The notes below the pieces were generated by a model. It ran no database searches. It saw nothing but the letters and a program-made list of their open reading frames with translations, and was not told where the DNA came from. This document shows positions 40,764 through 50,328 of a DNA stretch of 64,000 nt, piece after piece. The stretch spans positions 372,001-436,000 of the forward strand of contig JAJZAJ010000001.1 of assembly GCA_021799475.1 (NCBI GenBank), in the 5' to 3' direction. This stretch comes from Microcaldota archaeon. GTDB taxonomy: Archaea; Micrarchaeota; Micrarchaeia; Micrarchaeales; Micrarchaeaceae. Every line of letters starts with the position of its first letter. The first letter of the stretch is position 1. Position numbers and translations under genes: made by a program.

Positions 40764-43244
40764 ATGATGTACAACGAAGACACCGCCAAGTGGATCAGGT
40801 ATTGGAAAGAGAATAAGCTTTTTCTTTTCGATGACAAGAGCGATAAGCCCCTGTTCGTCATTGACACTCCTCCTCCATTTACGGATGGGGCGCTGCACAT
40901 GGGGCAGACCTTCTGGGTATGCACAATAGACACTATAGCGCGGCAGCGGAAGATGAAGGGATACAATGTCCTTTATCCGCAAGGATGGGATATCCACGGA
41001 TTTCCGACGGAACGCGCAGTCGAGAAGAAATATGGGAAGGGACTGCCTAGGAAGGAATTCTATGACAGGTGCATGGAGGTTTCCAAGGATGCGATAGCTA
41101 CAATGAGAAACCAGATGCTGGCTTTGGGGGCATCATTCGATGAGAGGTTCGACTACTATACTATATCGGATGACTATCTCGCCAAGGTGCAGCTGTCAGT
41201 GCTGCTCATGTACGATAAAGGCATGGTGTACAGGGCAGCGCATCCGGTGGAATGGTGCGTGTACTGCGCGACTGCGATTTCACGGGAGCAGTTAGAGGAA
41301 AAAGAGGAGGACAGCTTCCTCAACTATATCGATTTCCCTGTCTCAGAGGCACCAGAAAAAAAGATAACCATAGCGACGTCGAGACCGGAGCTGCTGCACG
41401 CATGCGTTGCAATCGCAGTTAACCCGGAAGACCACAGATACACTGCATTTATTGGGAAAACAGCAAAGGTCCCGATGTACTCCAGGGATGTTCCAATAAT
41501 CGGCGACAACGCGGTTGACAAGGAGTACGGTACTGGCGCAGAGATGGTCTGCACTTTCGGAGACAAGAGGGACATAACACTCTATTACAAGCACAAGCTT
41601 GCGCTGATAGATGCGATGGACGACAAGGGCGTGCTCAAGAATGCGGGCAAGTTCAACGGAGTAAAGATAAAGGATGCGAGAGGCGCGGTCATAGACGAGC
41701 TGAAATCGCAGGGGCTCCTGAAGAAGCAGGTCAAGATAAGGCACGTCATCAAAATACACGACAGGTGTTCAAACCCGATAGAGTTCATCACTTCAATGCA
41801 ATGGTTTATGAAGACGAAGGAGAACGCAGATAAGATAAAACAGCTTGCCAACGAGATAACATGGATCCCAGAGTTCACGAAGCAAAGGCTGCTCGACTGG
41901 GCGGATTTCATAGACTGGGACTGGGTGATATCTAGGAATAGGGTGTTTGGCACCCCTATACCTTTCTGGAGCTGCGAAAAATGCGGCGAAATAGTTCCTG
42001 CAGACAGGAAAAAACTGCCGGTGGATCCGGTTACGGCAAAAACTCCTGTCAAGGAGTGCCCAAAATGCCATGGCAGGCTGATAGGCGAGAGCAGTACCCT
42101 TGACGGATGGATAGACACGTCTATAACGCCCATGATCATAGCCGGATGGCCTGACAAGAAAGACCTTTTTGAAAAAACATTCCCGAGCTCGATAAGGATA
42201 CAGGGGACAGACATAGTCAGGACATGGGCATTCTATACGATATATAGGACATGGGCGCTTTCCGGCTCTAAGCCGTGGGAAAGCGTAATAGCCCATGCCA
42301 TGATACTCGGCCCGGACGGAACGGAAATGCACAAGAGTCTCGGCAACGTGATACTGCCTAGCGAGCTCATGAGCAAGTACCAGATAGATGCGATAAGGCT
42401 ATGGGTCGCCCTTTCCGGAGGCATAACAAAGGACAAGCCATTCCTGTATCAGGACATGGACTATGCGAAGTCATTCATAAATAAGCTGTTCAATACTGCT
42501 AATTTCGTAAAGCTTGCCCTCGATAAAGGCAGGCTGCCGAAGAAGGAGCCGCACAAAGACCTAAACATATTCGATATGTGGATCCTGAACAGGCTGAACG
42601 AAACAGTGAAGTCCGTAAGCAAGGCCTACGACGGATACATGCTGTACGAGGCGTTGAATACGGCGATAAACTTCTACTGGCATGAGTTCGCGGACTTTTA
42701 CATAGAGGACGTTAAGCACCGCGTATACTCTGAAGACGCTAAGATGAAGGGCAGCAAGGAAGCTGCCCTGTTCACTCTAAACAACGTGCTCTCGACCATG
42801 CTCAGGCTTTTCGCCCCCGCCGCGCCATTCGTATGCGAGGAGATAAATTCCATGATGGGAAACAAGAAAAGCATATTCACCCAGCAATTCCCGTCATATA
42901 CGGAGGAGAGCTCCCCCGCATCATACGCAATAAATGGTTTGGTATTCAGGAGCGCCGTACTTGACATAGACTACATAAATGCCGGAGCATTCATAAATGG
43001 CATAATAAGCGAGGTGAGGAAGCAAAAAGCGCAGGGAAGGGTCGCACTAAACAGGGAGCTAACATCAATAAATATAAATGTTCCTGATGAATACTATAAC
43101 GCTGTTTTGGTGGCCAGAGCTGATATCATGAAGATCTGCAAGGCCGCGAAGGTAGAAGTGGAAAAAGGGAATCTCTCAGTAAGAATCGAGATTCCAGACG
43201 AAAAGCCCGGCGCTGATGCCGGAGCCGGCAAGCAAGTGTTCTGA
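40764..43244 (+). CDS. valS: Valyl-tRNA synthetase
   Basis: An 826-residue class I synthetase with catalytic domain, editing domain (TSRPELLHACVAIAVNPED), zinc-ribbon insert (CEKCG, CPKCHG), STLDGWIDTSITP (typical of ValRS) and anticodon-binding helices. Signature sequences are unusual: HMGQ (45-48) in place of HIGH and EMHKS (521-525) in place of KMSKS. Its stop overlaps the start of the uS15 gene. Confidence 0.85.
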   Translation: MMYNEDTAKWIRYWKENKLFLFDDKSDKPLFVIDTPPPFTDGALHMGQTFWVCTIDTIARQRKMKGYNVLYPQGWDIHGFPTERAVEKKYGKGLPRKEFYDRCMEVSKDAIATMRNQMLALGASFDERFDYYTISDDYLAKVQLSVLLMYDKGMVYRAAHPVEWCVYCATAISREQLEEKEEDSFLNYIDFPVSEAPEKKITIATSRPELLHACVAIAVNPEDHRYTAFIGKTAKVPMYSRDVPIIGDNAVDKEYGTGAEMVCTFGDKRDITLYYKHKLALIDAMDDKGVLKNAGKFNGVKIKDARGAVIDELKSQGLLKKQVKIRHVIKIHDRCSNPIEFITSMQWFMKTKENADKIKQLANEITWIPEFTKQRLLDWADFIDWDWVISRNRVFGTPIPFWSCEKCGEIVPADRKKLPVDPVTAKTPVKECPKCHGRLIGESSTLDGWIDTSITPMIIAGWPDKKDLFEKTFPSSIRIQGTDIVRTWAFYTIYRTWALSGSKPWESVIAHAMILGPDGTEMHKSLGNVILPSELMSKYQIDAIRLWVALSGGITKDKPFLYQDMDYAKSFINKLFNTANFVKLALDKGRLPKKEPHKDLNIFDMWILNRLNETVKSVSKAYDGYMLYEALNTAINFYWHEFADFYIEDVKHRVYSEDAKMKGSKEAALFTLNNVLSTMLRLFAPAAPFVCEEINSMMGNKKSIFTQQFPSYTEESSPASYAINGLVFRSAVLDIDYINAGAFINGIISEVRKQKAQGRVALNRELTSININVPDEYYNAVLVARADIMKICKAAKVEVEKGNLSVRIEIPDEKPGADAGAGKQVF

Positions 43245-43708
43245 TGGCAAGAATGCATTCAAAAAAACACGGAAAAGCGAAGTCGAGGAAGCCTGTCGTA
43301 GAGCTGGGCAAGCCTCCGGAAGGAGTTTCAAGCAAGCAGGTGGAGGAGCTTGTCGTAAGCTATGCTAAGCAGGGCGTACCGCAGGCTATGATAGGCGAAA
43401 AGCTGAAGAAGGAGCACGGCATACTATACGTGAAGCAGGCTACCGGAAAGAGGATGCATCAGATCTTGGATGAGCACAAAGTGGCTCCGCAGATACCACA
43501 AGACCTGCTCGACCTGATGAAGAGGGCTGTAGGGATGAGGGCGCACATAGAGCGCAACAAGCAGGATATCCACAACACCGTAAGGCTCCACAGGGCAGAA
43601 TCCAAAATATGGAGGCTTACGAGATACTATGTAAGGGAGGGTAAACTGCCCGAGAACTGGAAGTACGATCCGAACGAGGCAGCCCTGATAATAAAGGGCA
43701 AAGCATAA
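43244..43708 (+). CDS. rps15: Small-subunit ribosomal protein uS15
   Basis: A 154-residue archaeal-type uS15 with the N-terminal extension (MHSKKHGKAKS) and the core that binds 16S rRNA (MRAHIERNKQDIHN, RLHRAESKIWRLTRYY). Starts within the ValRS stop codon. Confidence 0.95.
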   Translation: MARMHSKKHGKAKSRKPVVELGKPPEGVSSKQVEELVVSYAKQGVPQAMIGEKLKKEHGILYVKQATGKRMHQILDEHKVAPQIPQDLLDLMKRAVGMRAHIERNKQDIHNTVRLHRAESKIWRLTRYYVREGKLPENWKYDPNEAALIIKGKA

Positions 43709-43810
43709 GCGGGAAAATACTATAAAGCAAAAAACGAAAAACTGAAATCCGCATCAAAATCAAAATTAAATAGAAATTGAAAACGAAAACAAGGCAAACG
43801 GCTGATATTA

Positions 43811-44380
43811 ATGGCAATAGCAAAAGGGATTGACAAATGGAAACTCAAGAAGTGGTTTTCCGTATATGCTCCAAAAACCCTCAATGGCGCACTGGTGGGC
43901 GAGATGCCCGCAAACGATGAAAAATCCGCCGTGGGCAGGAACATAATCGTAAGCCTCGACACGCTTACGCATAATCCCTCGCATGCGTATACCAATATAT
44001 CCTTGAAGGTCACGGAAGTCAAGGGGGAAGCCGCGCAGACGCGCCTAATGGGTTTTGAGCTTCTTTCCAGCTACATAAGGTCTTTCGTAAGGAGATACAG
44101 AAGCATCTCTACAGCCGTGATACCTGCCACGTCAAAAGACGGCACCAGCATGGTTGTCAAGCTCATAGCAGTAACCAGGCAGAGGACAGCGGCAACAAAG
44201 ACGAGGAGCATCAGGCACGATATGTCCTCATTCACCAATCTTTTCTTCAAGGAAAATAATTCTGATTCAATAGTCGCTGCTATGCTGGAAGGGAAGTTCC
44301 AGGCAGAGATGGGCGCTAAACTGGGCCACATAGCGGGAATAAGCAAGGTCGAGGTAAGGAAGCTCGAGATTGTCGCTTAA
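43811..44380 (+). CDS. rps3ae: Small-subunit ribosomal protein eS1 (S3Ae)
   Basis: A 189-residue eS1. Recognisable segments are KKWFSVYAP, GRNIIVSLDTLT and SSYIRSFVRRYRS. Slightly short at the C-terminus compared with other archaea. Its end overlaps the stop of the convergent gene at 44377. Confidence 0.93.
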   Translation: MAIAKGIDKWKLKKWFSVYAPKTLNGALVGEMPANDEKSAVGRNIIVSLDTLTHNPSHAYTNISLKVTEVKGEAAQTRLMGFELLSSYIRSFVRRYRSISTAVIPATSKDGTSMVVKLIAVTRQRTAATKTRSIRHDMSSFTNLFFKENNSDSIVAAMLEGKFQAEMGAKLGHIAGISKVEVRKLEIVA

Positions 44381-44925
44381 TCGTTGAAGTCCTCAAGCCG
44401 ACTGTTCCGCAGCATGGGGTGGTGCGTTCTGTCCAACCGGATGCACTTTTCCCTATAATATAAACGCTCCCAACAAGAGTTTATAATTTTGTCACCACCC
44501 ATTACGCAGAGCACTTGTTCTCCAAACGGGGTCAGGCAAAATCGCGCAGAATTAGGATATCCCTCAGAAGTAGGATTATAATATAAAAGATCTGCAGCTT
44601 CAAGCATGAAATATTCGTCTAATTTTCCGGTCGGCGGCTTGCGTTTTATATTGAATATGAGATCAACAAATCTTTCCGCCTCTGGATTGGAACTTGCAAT
44701 CCCGTCACGAACAATATCCCTGATCGCGATGGCGAGAAGCCTGTCGTTATCATAGTTGCGCTGTTGCCTTACCCGATATTCACGCTGCTGCTTTACTTCA
44801 TTCCAGTCGCGCCTTGACCTGACAGAGCATTCTCTTGCTATGAAATCAAAGACGGAGTGCTCCGGCGCCGTCGCTTCTGCTGCTATCTGTTCATCCGGTT
44901 CTATCCCTGTTTTCAATGCAAACAT
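44377..44925 (-). CDS. Hypothetical protein, 182 residues
   Basis: Helical and rich in Arg/Gln/Asn, without membrane segment or known motif. It overlaps the eS1 gene tail-to-tail by four bases. Unrecognised. Confidence 0.6.
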   Translation of the reverse strand: MFALKTGIEPDEQIAAEATAPEHSVFDFIARECSVRSRRDWNEVKQQREYRVRQQRNYDNDRLLAIAIRDIVRDGIASSNPEAERFVDLIFNIKRKPPTGKLDEYFMLEAADLLYYNPTSEGYPNSARFCLTPFGEQVLCVMGGDKIINSCWERLYYREKCIRLDRTHHPMLRNSRLEDFND

Positions 44926-44981
44926 AGACTTACCCTGAAAAATGATTAATCATGAAGGAATATATACCTGCATTATCGGGT

Positions 44982-45335
44982 TCAGCTCGTTCCAACGAGA
45001 ACCACGCCTATGAAGATTATGGCAACACCGACCCATCTCATGACAGGTATGCTTTCACCGAGGGCGTAATATGCCAGGACTACCGTGAATATGTAACCCA
45101 GACCGGTAAGACCGTATGCCCAGCTAAGATGCACCTTGCTCAGTGCGAAGAGGTAGTAGACGGTAGAAACCACATATACCGCGAGCCCTATCGTAATAAG
45201 CAGCACAAGCATCGCCGGATCCTGCAACCCTGCTTTGAACAGGGTCTGTCCCACCGCGGCAAGGAACGCGGTAAAGGTAAGGAAAACCGCTATCTTGAGC
45301 TTATTTTTCCCTTTTTTGTTCTTCATATGTGCCAC
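44982..45335 (-). CDS. Small EamA/SMR-type membrane transporter, half-size
   Basis: A 117-residue protein with four hydrophobic helices and a LSWAYGLTGLGYIFTVVLAYYALGE segment, typical of EamA/SMR proteins. With the adjacent 143-residue gene on the same strand it may form a two-chain transporter. Substrate unknown. Confidence 0.75.
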   Translation of the reverse strand: MAHMKNKKGKNKLKIAVFLTFTAFLAAVGQTLFKAGLQDPAMLVLLITIGLAVYVVSTVYYLFALSKVHLSWAYGLTGLGYIFTVVLAYYALGESIPVMRWVGVAIIFIGVVLVGTS

Positions 45336-45342
45336 CGTTTAC

Positions 45343-45702
45343 TTACAATGTCAGTGATATTACCGCAACTCCTATGAAAATGAGCAAAACACCAAAACTC
45401 CTCCTGATGCCTATCTTTTCATGAAACGCAAAATGCGACAGCAATACCGTGAATATGAACGTGCTGGCGAATATCGGGTACACAAAGGAAAGTGGTGCGT
45501 TTGCAAGCGCATAAAGGTAAACGGCAAAAGCAAGAAGGTTGAGGCCGATGCCGCAGAGTATCGACCTGTTTTTCAACAGGGGAAGGACATGCCTCACCCT
45601 TGCAATCTCATTCGGAAGCCCTTTCTTGTAAAAGAACTGGGTAAGCGATGCAAGCAGCGCCGCAAAAAGTGTTAAAAGGATAACTATATAGATATCCAAC
45701 AT
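45343..45702 (-). CDS. EamA/SMR-type membrane protein, partner half
   Basis: About 119 residues with four helices and the end-of-domain motif FVYPIFASTFIFTVLLSHFAFHE, followed 7 bases later by the second half gene. ATG 45702 or 45711 (MVTMLDI) are likely; both sit inside the palindrome that also starts the opposite gene. Confidence 0.75.
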   Translation of the reverse strand: MLDIYIVILLTLFAALLASLTQFFYKKGLPNEIARVRHVLPLLKNRSILCGIGLNLLAFAVYLYALANAPLSFVYPIFASTFIFTVLLSHFAFHEKIGIRRSFGVLLIFIGVAVISLTL

Positions 45703-45907
45703 GGTTACCATGCCGAAGCAAAGGAGGAAGGAAAGAAGCAGCACAACCAAGCCTGCCATCCTGTCAATCGCCACAATACTTCTTGCAATATTGGCAACAG
45801 CTGTTTTTATAACCTCCGGCGGAAGCGCAGTGTTCTATTCTATATGCGTGGTAGCGATAGTGGTTGCGCTATACAACACGATAACAATATCAAAGCTCAA
45901 GAGATAG
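45701..45907 (+). CDS. Small two-helix membrane protein
   Basis: A 68-residue protein: basic N-terminus (KQRRKERSSTTK) and two hydrophobic helices (ILSIATILLAILATAVFI and SICVVAIVVALYNTITI). The start ATGGTTACCATG overlaps the divergent EamA start. No family recognised. Confidence 0.55.
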   Translation: MVTMPKQRRKERSSTTKPAILSIATILLAILATAVFITSGGSAVFYSICVVAIVVALYNTITISKLKR

Positions 45908-45989
45908 ATGGTAACTGCAGGAAACTGCATCATGGAATACCAGAGCGCTCTATTACTATCCTTCAGGTAGGGGAGGATGTCAGACTCTA

Positions 45990-46316
45990 TTACAGATTTC
46001 TTACTCCTTCGATGGTCTTCGCGAACTTGTCGACTCCTTTTATCACTGGCTTCATCTTCGGGTTCAGCCTGTAGCCCAGCCCGTAGCCCTTTTCCGTCCT
46101 TATATGCGTCGGCTGTATTATGTTGAGGTCCAGCGACAGTTCCCTAAGCGTTATAATCAGCGTCTTTCTCGTGAATTTCTTTTCGAGCAGGGAATAAAGC
46201 TCCCTTGTTGTCCTTGGAGATTTCTGGAGCAGCAGCTTCATGATAGCGTAGTTTGGCCTGCTTATCGCCTTCCTGAGCATCCAAATCTCATCCTTCTGCT
46301 TTTCCCTGTCGGACAT
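45990..46316 (-). CDS. Winged-helix DNA-binding protein
   Basis: A 108-residue single-domain winged helix: SPRTTRELYSLLEKKFTRKT is the HTH and RTEKGYGLGYRL the wing. Lies divergent to the pilus ATPase gene across an AT-rich promoter region (46317-46452), so it may control that operon; this is inference. Confidence 0.75.
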   Translation of the reverse strand: MSDREKQKDEIWMLRKAISRPNYAIMKLLLQKSPRTTRELYSLLEKKFTRKTLIITLRELSLDLNIIQPTHIRTEKGYGLGYRLNPKMKPVIKGVDKFAKTIEGVRNL

Positions 46317-46452
46317 GGTTGTATATTATTTGAAAAGCTTTATAAAGGTTGCTTTGGTCCACTTTTGTTATTGCGATAAATCACTTATATTAAGATATAA
46401 ATATTATACTTGTGTAAATAAATGTATATTTGTATATCAAATATTGGCACTT

Positions 46453-47979
46453 ATGCCTAAAGTGATAATATTGAACTGGTTATTGACGGAACTGGGGATT
46501 AACAAAGCCCGGCCAAACGATAAAACTGAACCCCTGCCGCTGGGCTTCACAATACACAACGAATATCCGGAGAAGGTTCTCGAGGCTGACAGAGCGCGCT
46601 TTGTGGCGATAGGCAGGAAGGGCGTGAATATGCTGTATTCCATGCTGTGCCTGAACATGTCGCAGCACGACGTTGGTGTGATGGAGGACATAAAGGGAAA
46701 GGTTGTCGGCCGCCTTCTTGCGCGCCAATCTTCCATTATAGATGCGAAGGAGGTGGAGCAGCTATGCATTGCGGAACTGCAGGGCAAGCCGACAGGGGAG
46801 GAGCGCGGGCTCCTTGCGATGCTCCTAGTCAGCGACATCTCCGGATATGGGCCTATCAGCGTGCTGATGCGGGACCCGAACATAGAAGAGATAGAAATAA
46901 ACTCGCCGACTGCACGGATATCTGTTTTTCATGCGAACTATGGCAGGTGCATTACAAATCTCTCGTTCAGGAGCGAACCAGATTTCAGGAGCGCAATCAA
47001 CAGGCTCATGGCGGAATCAGACAAGGAACTGAATTCCCTCAATCCTGTCATAGATGCGCAGCTTGGCGACGGCGCAAGAATAAACGCGCAGCTTCGGCCG
47101 TACGCGGTCAGCGGGGCAGTCGCTACAATAAGGCTGCAAAGCAGGAAAAAGTGCGACATTAGGAAGCTTCTCGAAAACGGGACGCTGAGCGCCCAGGCAA
47201 CCGCATATCTCTGGATGGCCATAGAGGCGCAATGCAACTTTGTGATATCCGGATCGCCAGCTTCAGGGAAAACGACTCTGCTAATGGCCCTTCATGCATT
47301 TGTGCCTCCCTATGAAAGGACAGTAACAATCGAAGAGGAAGTGAACGAGCTTACGATGCATAGAAATTTCATGAATGTGGTGCCTCTGCAAGGGTCAAAA
47401 AAACATGGTTCTGTGAGCGTGTCTGATCAGGTAAAAAATGCGCTCAGGATGAGGCCTGACAGGCTGATAATAGGAGAGATAAGAGGCAGCGAAGCAAAGG
47501 AAGCGTTCTCCGGAGCAAATCTAGGGGTGCCCTTTATCACGACGATGCATAGCAGCGGCAACGGCGACGCAATAATCGGCAGGCTTAAGTCAAAGCCAAT
47601 GTCTGTAGAGGATTACAACATATCAATGCTCGACCTATCCCTCTTCATGGCGAAGCCCGCTTCAGGAGAAAGAAAGCTTTCCAGCATCGTGGAATACAGA
47701 TGGATGAGCAGGCTGGAGACGGGAATGCCGCAATCAGAAGGGCTAAACGTTCCCGCGGAAAAAGAGATGATTACTGTATTAGAGAACGGGAGCATGAACA
47801 GGAACCTGCTCAAGGATTCAAAAATCATCAAAAGATGGTCCTCTCTGAACATGACTACGGAAGCGAAGGCGCTGACTGAGCTCAGGAACAGGGAGAGGCA
47901 TATAATGAAGCTGCTCGACAAAGACGGCGTAATCGCGGATACGAGCCAGCATATATCGGAATATTATCTCAGCAGGTAG
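46453..47979 (+). CDS. Type IV pilus/secretion assembly ATPase (TadA/VirB11-like)
   Basis: About 508 residues. GSPASGKTTL (Walker A, 267-276), TIEEEVNELTMH (Asp/Glu box), RPDRLIIGEIRGSEAKEAF (Walker B/His-box region) and TTMHSSG identify the hexameric secretion ATPase of archaeal pili. ATG 46453 fits the family. First gene of a six-gene run to 50538. Confidence 0.92.
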   Translation: MPKVIILNWLLTELGINKARPNDKTEPLPLGFTIHNEYPEKVLEADRARFVAIGRKGVNMLYSMLCLNMSQHDVGVMEDIKGKVVGRLLARQSSIIDAKEVEQLCIAELQGKPTGEERGLLAMLLVSDISGYGPISVLMRDPNIEEIEINSPTARISVFHANYGRCITNLSFRSEPDFRSAINRLMAESDKELNSLNPVIDAQLGDGARINAQLRPYAVSGAVATIRLQSRKKCDIRKLLENGTLSAQATAYLWMAIEAQCNFVISGSPASGKTTLLMALHAFVPPYERTVTIEEEVNELTMHRNFMNVVPLQGSKKHGSVSVSDQVKNALRMRPDRLIIGEIRGSEAKEAFSGANLGVPFITTMHSSGNGDAIIGRLKSKPMSVEDYNISMLDLSLFMAKPASGERKLSSIVEYRWMSRLETGMPQSEGLNVPAEKEMITVLENGSMNRNLLKDSKIIKRWSSLNMTTEAKALTELRNRERHIMKLLDKDGVIADTSQHISEYYLSR

Positions 47980-48001
47980 TTGGATTACTGGAGGAAATGA
48001 T

Positions 48002-48847
48002 ATGTGGATAATTGACATAGAGGAAGGCGCTGCCTGCAAAGCCAGTAATGCGGGGAGCAAAGAGTATGGATCAGCCGGAATCAGAGGCAAGAATGCAGGA
48101 ACTGCTGGGAATATCCCAGTATATCTGGCGGGAGCTGTTGCAATGTTTACAATATATGAAGTGAATGGACTGACAGCGATCTTCTCTCTACCAGTTGTGC
48201 TCATATCATTGGCAATCGTAATAAGGTTCAAGAGGAAGAGCGCAGAACGCAGTGCAGAAAGGATGGATTACCTCCATCTACACTCTTCCCTGAGCTCAAT
48301 ATCGGTTTCACAGTCCAGAGGGGCTGGAAACGCATCTTCGGTGATGAGGGAGATGAAGAAGCATAGCAACGACGGCAGACTGGCGTTCTCATCGCTTTCC
48401 AGGATATATTCAATGATAACCTTCCGTTCAACCTTCCCAGGAGGATTGAAAAACAGCACAGGATACGGAAAAGGATACGGAGGCAAAAACACCAACACCA
48501 AGGAAAAAGAGAAAGAGGCAAAAATAACCGACGGGATAATAGAGGAGCTGAGGGATAAGGGTGAGTTTTCCGGGTCCCTGGACGTATCCATTAGATTGCT
48601 AGAAAACGAGGTGCTATCAAAAAGGGAGACTGAATATGGGAGTCTGAACAGGTATCTGATGACAAGCACCGTTTTATGCGGCATACTCCCTTCGCTCGCT
48701 ACTCTTGCATTTGTCGGCTATTCAATAATTTATTTTTCGCAGCTCACCGTGCTCCTCTATTTTACTGTAATACTTGGCATTATGCCTTTCCTGTACTGGG
48801 CATCGAAAATAAAGGTGAATGAGGTATATGAGCCGGATTTACAATGA
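48002..48847 (+). CDS. TadC-like pilus platform protein, first chain
   Basis: A 281-residue protein with hydrophobic helices at 41-60, 62-76, 224-245 and 247-268. The cytoplasmic domain holds a low-complexity loop rich in Gly/Lys/Thr/Glu (about 150-180). Its layout fits the GspF/TadC membrane platform of type IV pili. The C-terminal helical pair ends in the next gene's start region (29-base overlap). Confidence 0.75.
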   Translation: MWIIDIEEGAACKASNAGSKEYGSAGIRGKNAGTAGNIPVYLAGAVAMFTIYEVNGLTAIFSLPVVLISLAIVIRFKRKSAERSAERMDYLHLHSSLSSISVSQSRGAGNASSVMREMKKHSNDGRLAFSSLSRIYSMITFRSTFPGGLKNSTGYGKGYGGKNTNTKEKEKEAKITDGIIEELRDKGEFSGSLDVSIRLLENEVLSKRETEYGSLNRYLMTSTVLCGILPSLATLAFVGYSIIYFSQLTVLLYFTVILGIMPFLYWASKIKVNEVYEPDLQ

Positions 48848-49580
48848 GGCAATAGTCGCATCAGCAATCGCTTTGGCATCTTCTGCCGCCGCATTCCTGC
48901 AGATTTCGCCCCTCGCTCTGCTGTCAACCATAGCAGGAGCCGCCTTCCTATATCTTCCATCAGCAAAATCCCATGACGGGGACAGGGAGAAGGCAGTGAG
49001 ACTCGAAGCGTTCATCGAGAAGATGAAAAGGTATTATTCTGAAAAAAATAACCTCTCGAGCGCGATAGCTAGGGCAACTCCGATATATCCTAGGATGGGG
49101 GAGGCGCTGAAGCGCATAATGCTGTTAGGCAGAAGCGCCGATATCGGGAGCTGCATGAATCATCATGAGAGCGAACTCCTGAGGATAGTTGGTTCTGCAT
49201 TGCACACGGGATCTGACGTATCAAGCGAGCTAGATGCGCTGCTGCATGCCGTCTCATATGAAAACAGGAAAAGAATCGGCAGCATAGGCGCAGTCAGGAA
49301 CGCAATGTGGGTAAACTCAGCCAGCAGCTTTGTGTTCTTTCCCGCTTTTTCCGGGATAAGCCTCGGCATAATAAAATTCTCGTCTTTTATAGGCCAGGGC
49401 ACGGGGTCGATAAACCCGAACGCGATGATAATAGCTTTCACAGGATATATCGCATTGGCAGGAATCGTGGAATACAGCGCATCAAGAAGAAGCGTGCTCG
49501 CCGCAGCGTTTTTCTTCTCCTTGGGCGTTACGATACTGCTGCTTTCAGCCATGGTTTCCATGGAGTTTATCCAATTATGA
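48819..49580 (+). CDS. TadC-like pilus platform protein, second chain
   Basis: About 253 residues with N-terminal helices (IVASAIALASSAAAF, LALLSTIAGAAFLYL), a soluble middle with the T2SF-type pattern (SSAIARATPIYPRMGEALKR), and C-terminal helices. GGTGA precedes ATG 48819; ATG 48828 is possible. Together with the overlapping first chain it would replace the usual single platform protein. Confidence 0.75.
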   Translation: MRYMSRIYNEAIVASAIALASSAAAFLQISPLALLSTIAGAAFLYLPSAKSHDGDREKAVRLEAFIEKMKRYYSEKNNLSSAIARATPIYPRMGEALKRIMLLGRSADIGSCMNHHESELLRIVGSALHTGSDVSSELDALLHAVSYENRKRIGSIGAVRNAMWVNSASSFVFFPAFSGISLGIIKFSSFIGQGTGSINPNAMIIAFTGYIALAGIVEYSASRRSVLAAAFFFSLGVTILLLSAMVSMEFIQL

Positions 49581-49672
49581 AAACACAAACACTACAACGA
49601 AATTCAGAAAACAATAGAGCAGGAAAGCAAAACAAAAAAAAACAAAATAAAACAAAAACATAGGGTGTAAAA

Positions 49673-49933
49673 ATGAAAACAATAGACAGGATTACGGCGT
49701 TACTGCCGTTCGTGCCAGAAGCCAGGGCGCTGGCATGCTGCAGGAGGCTAAGGGGACAGGGGTCTTTAGAGTACATAATGATGCTCTCGGCGGTCAGCAT
49801 AGTGATCGTGATCGCCCTTGCGATGATAGCGCAGCTCAAGGGAAGCGCCATCCATGCGTTCTCTAACGGAACTAACCAGAGCATAACCTCCGAGCTTTCG
49901 AGGGAATTGGCAAACCTTACTTCATCCGGATGA
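49673..49933 (+). CDS. Pilin-like protein 1 with class III signal peptide
   Basis: An 86-residue pilin: RLRGQGSLEYIMML then a long hydrophobic helix (VSIVIVIALAMIAQL) and a short outer part with sequons. Cleavage by a prepilin peptidase before Q or G is expected. In frame with the pilus operon, five bases before the next gene. Confidence 0.85.
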   Translation: MKTIDRITALLPFVPEARALACCRRLRGQGSLEYIMMLSAVSIVIVIALAMIAQLKGSAIHAFSNGTNQSITSELSRELANLTSSG

Positions 49934-49937
49934 GCAT

Positions 49938-50324
49938 ATGAAGGTACAAACCGCGATAAGGTCGCAGATGTCTATCGAATTCCTGGTTTATACCGGGATC
50001 ACTGCGGCTTCACTGGTGGTAATGCTGGCTGTGTACATCAAGGCGGGCGCGGCAATCAGTGCAATGGACGCCAACTCCGGTCTCGAAAATTTCGCAGGGA
50101 CAATAAACATGAATATGGAATACCAGCGCTCTACCTTCATCGCATATGTGCCACCGCAGATCTGCGGGGCATCGGTAGTCAACGGCAGCATCATCTATTC
50201 CGGTTCCTTATTCGAGCTAGCAGGGCCGCTGTCCTTAGACAACGCGCTTCTCTGCGGCTATGCTGGAAGATTCGCCAGGCTTAGCCTCGTGCAGGAGCCG
50301 AACGGGACGTTTGCGCTGAGGTGA
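49938..50324 (+). CDS. Pilin-like protein 2 with class III signal peptide
   Basis: A 128-residue pilin-type protein beginning AIRSQMSIEFLVYTGI with a hydrophobic helix; the outer part has Cys pairs (ICGAS, LLCGY) and one sequon. Follows pilin 1 closely. Confidence 0.8.
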   Translation: MKVQTAIRSQMSIEFLVYTGITAASLVVMLAVYIKAGAAISAMDANSGLENFAGTINMNMEYQRSTFIAYVPPQICGASVVNGSIIYSGSLFELAGPLSLDNALLCGYAGRFARLSLVQEPNGTFALR

Positions 50325-50328
50325 GAGC

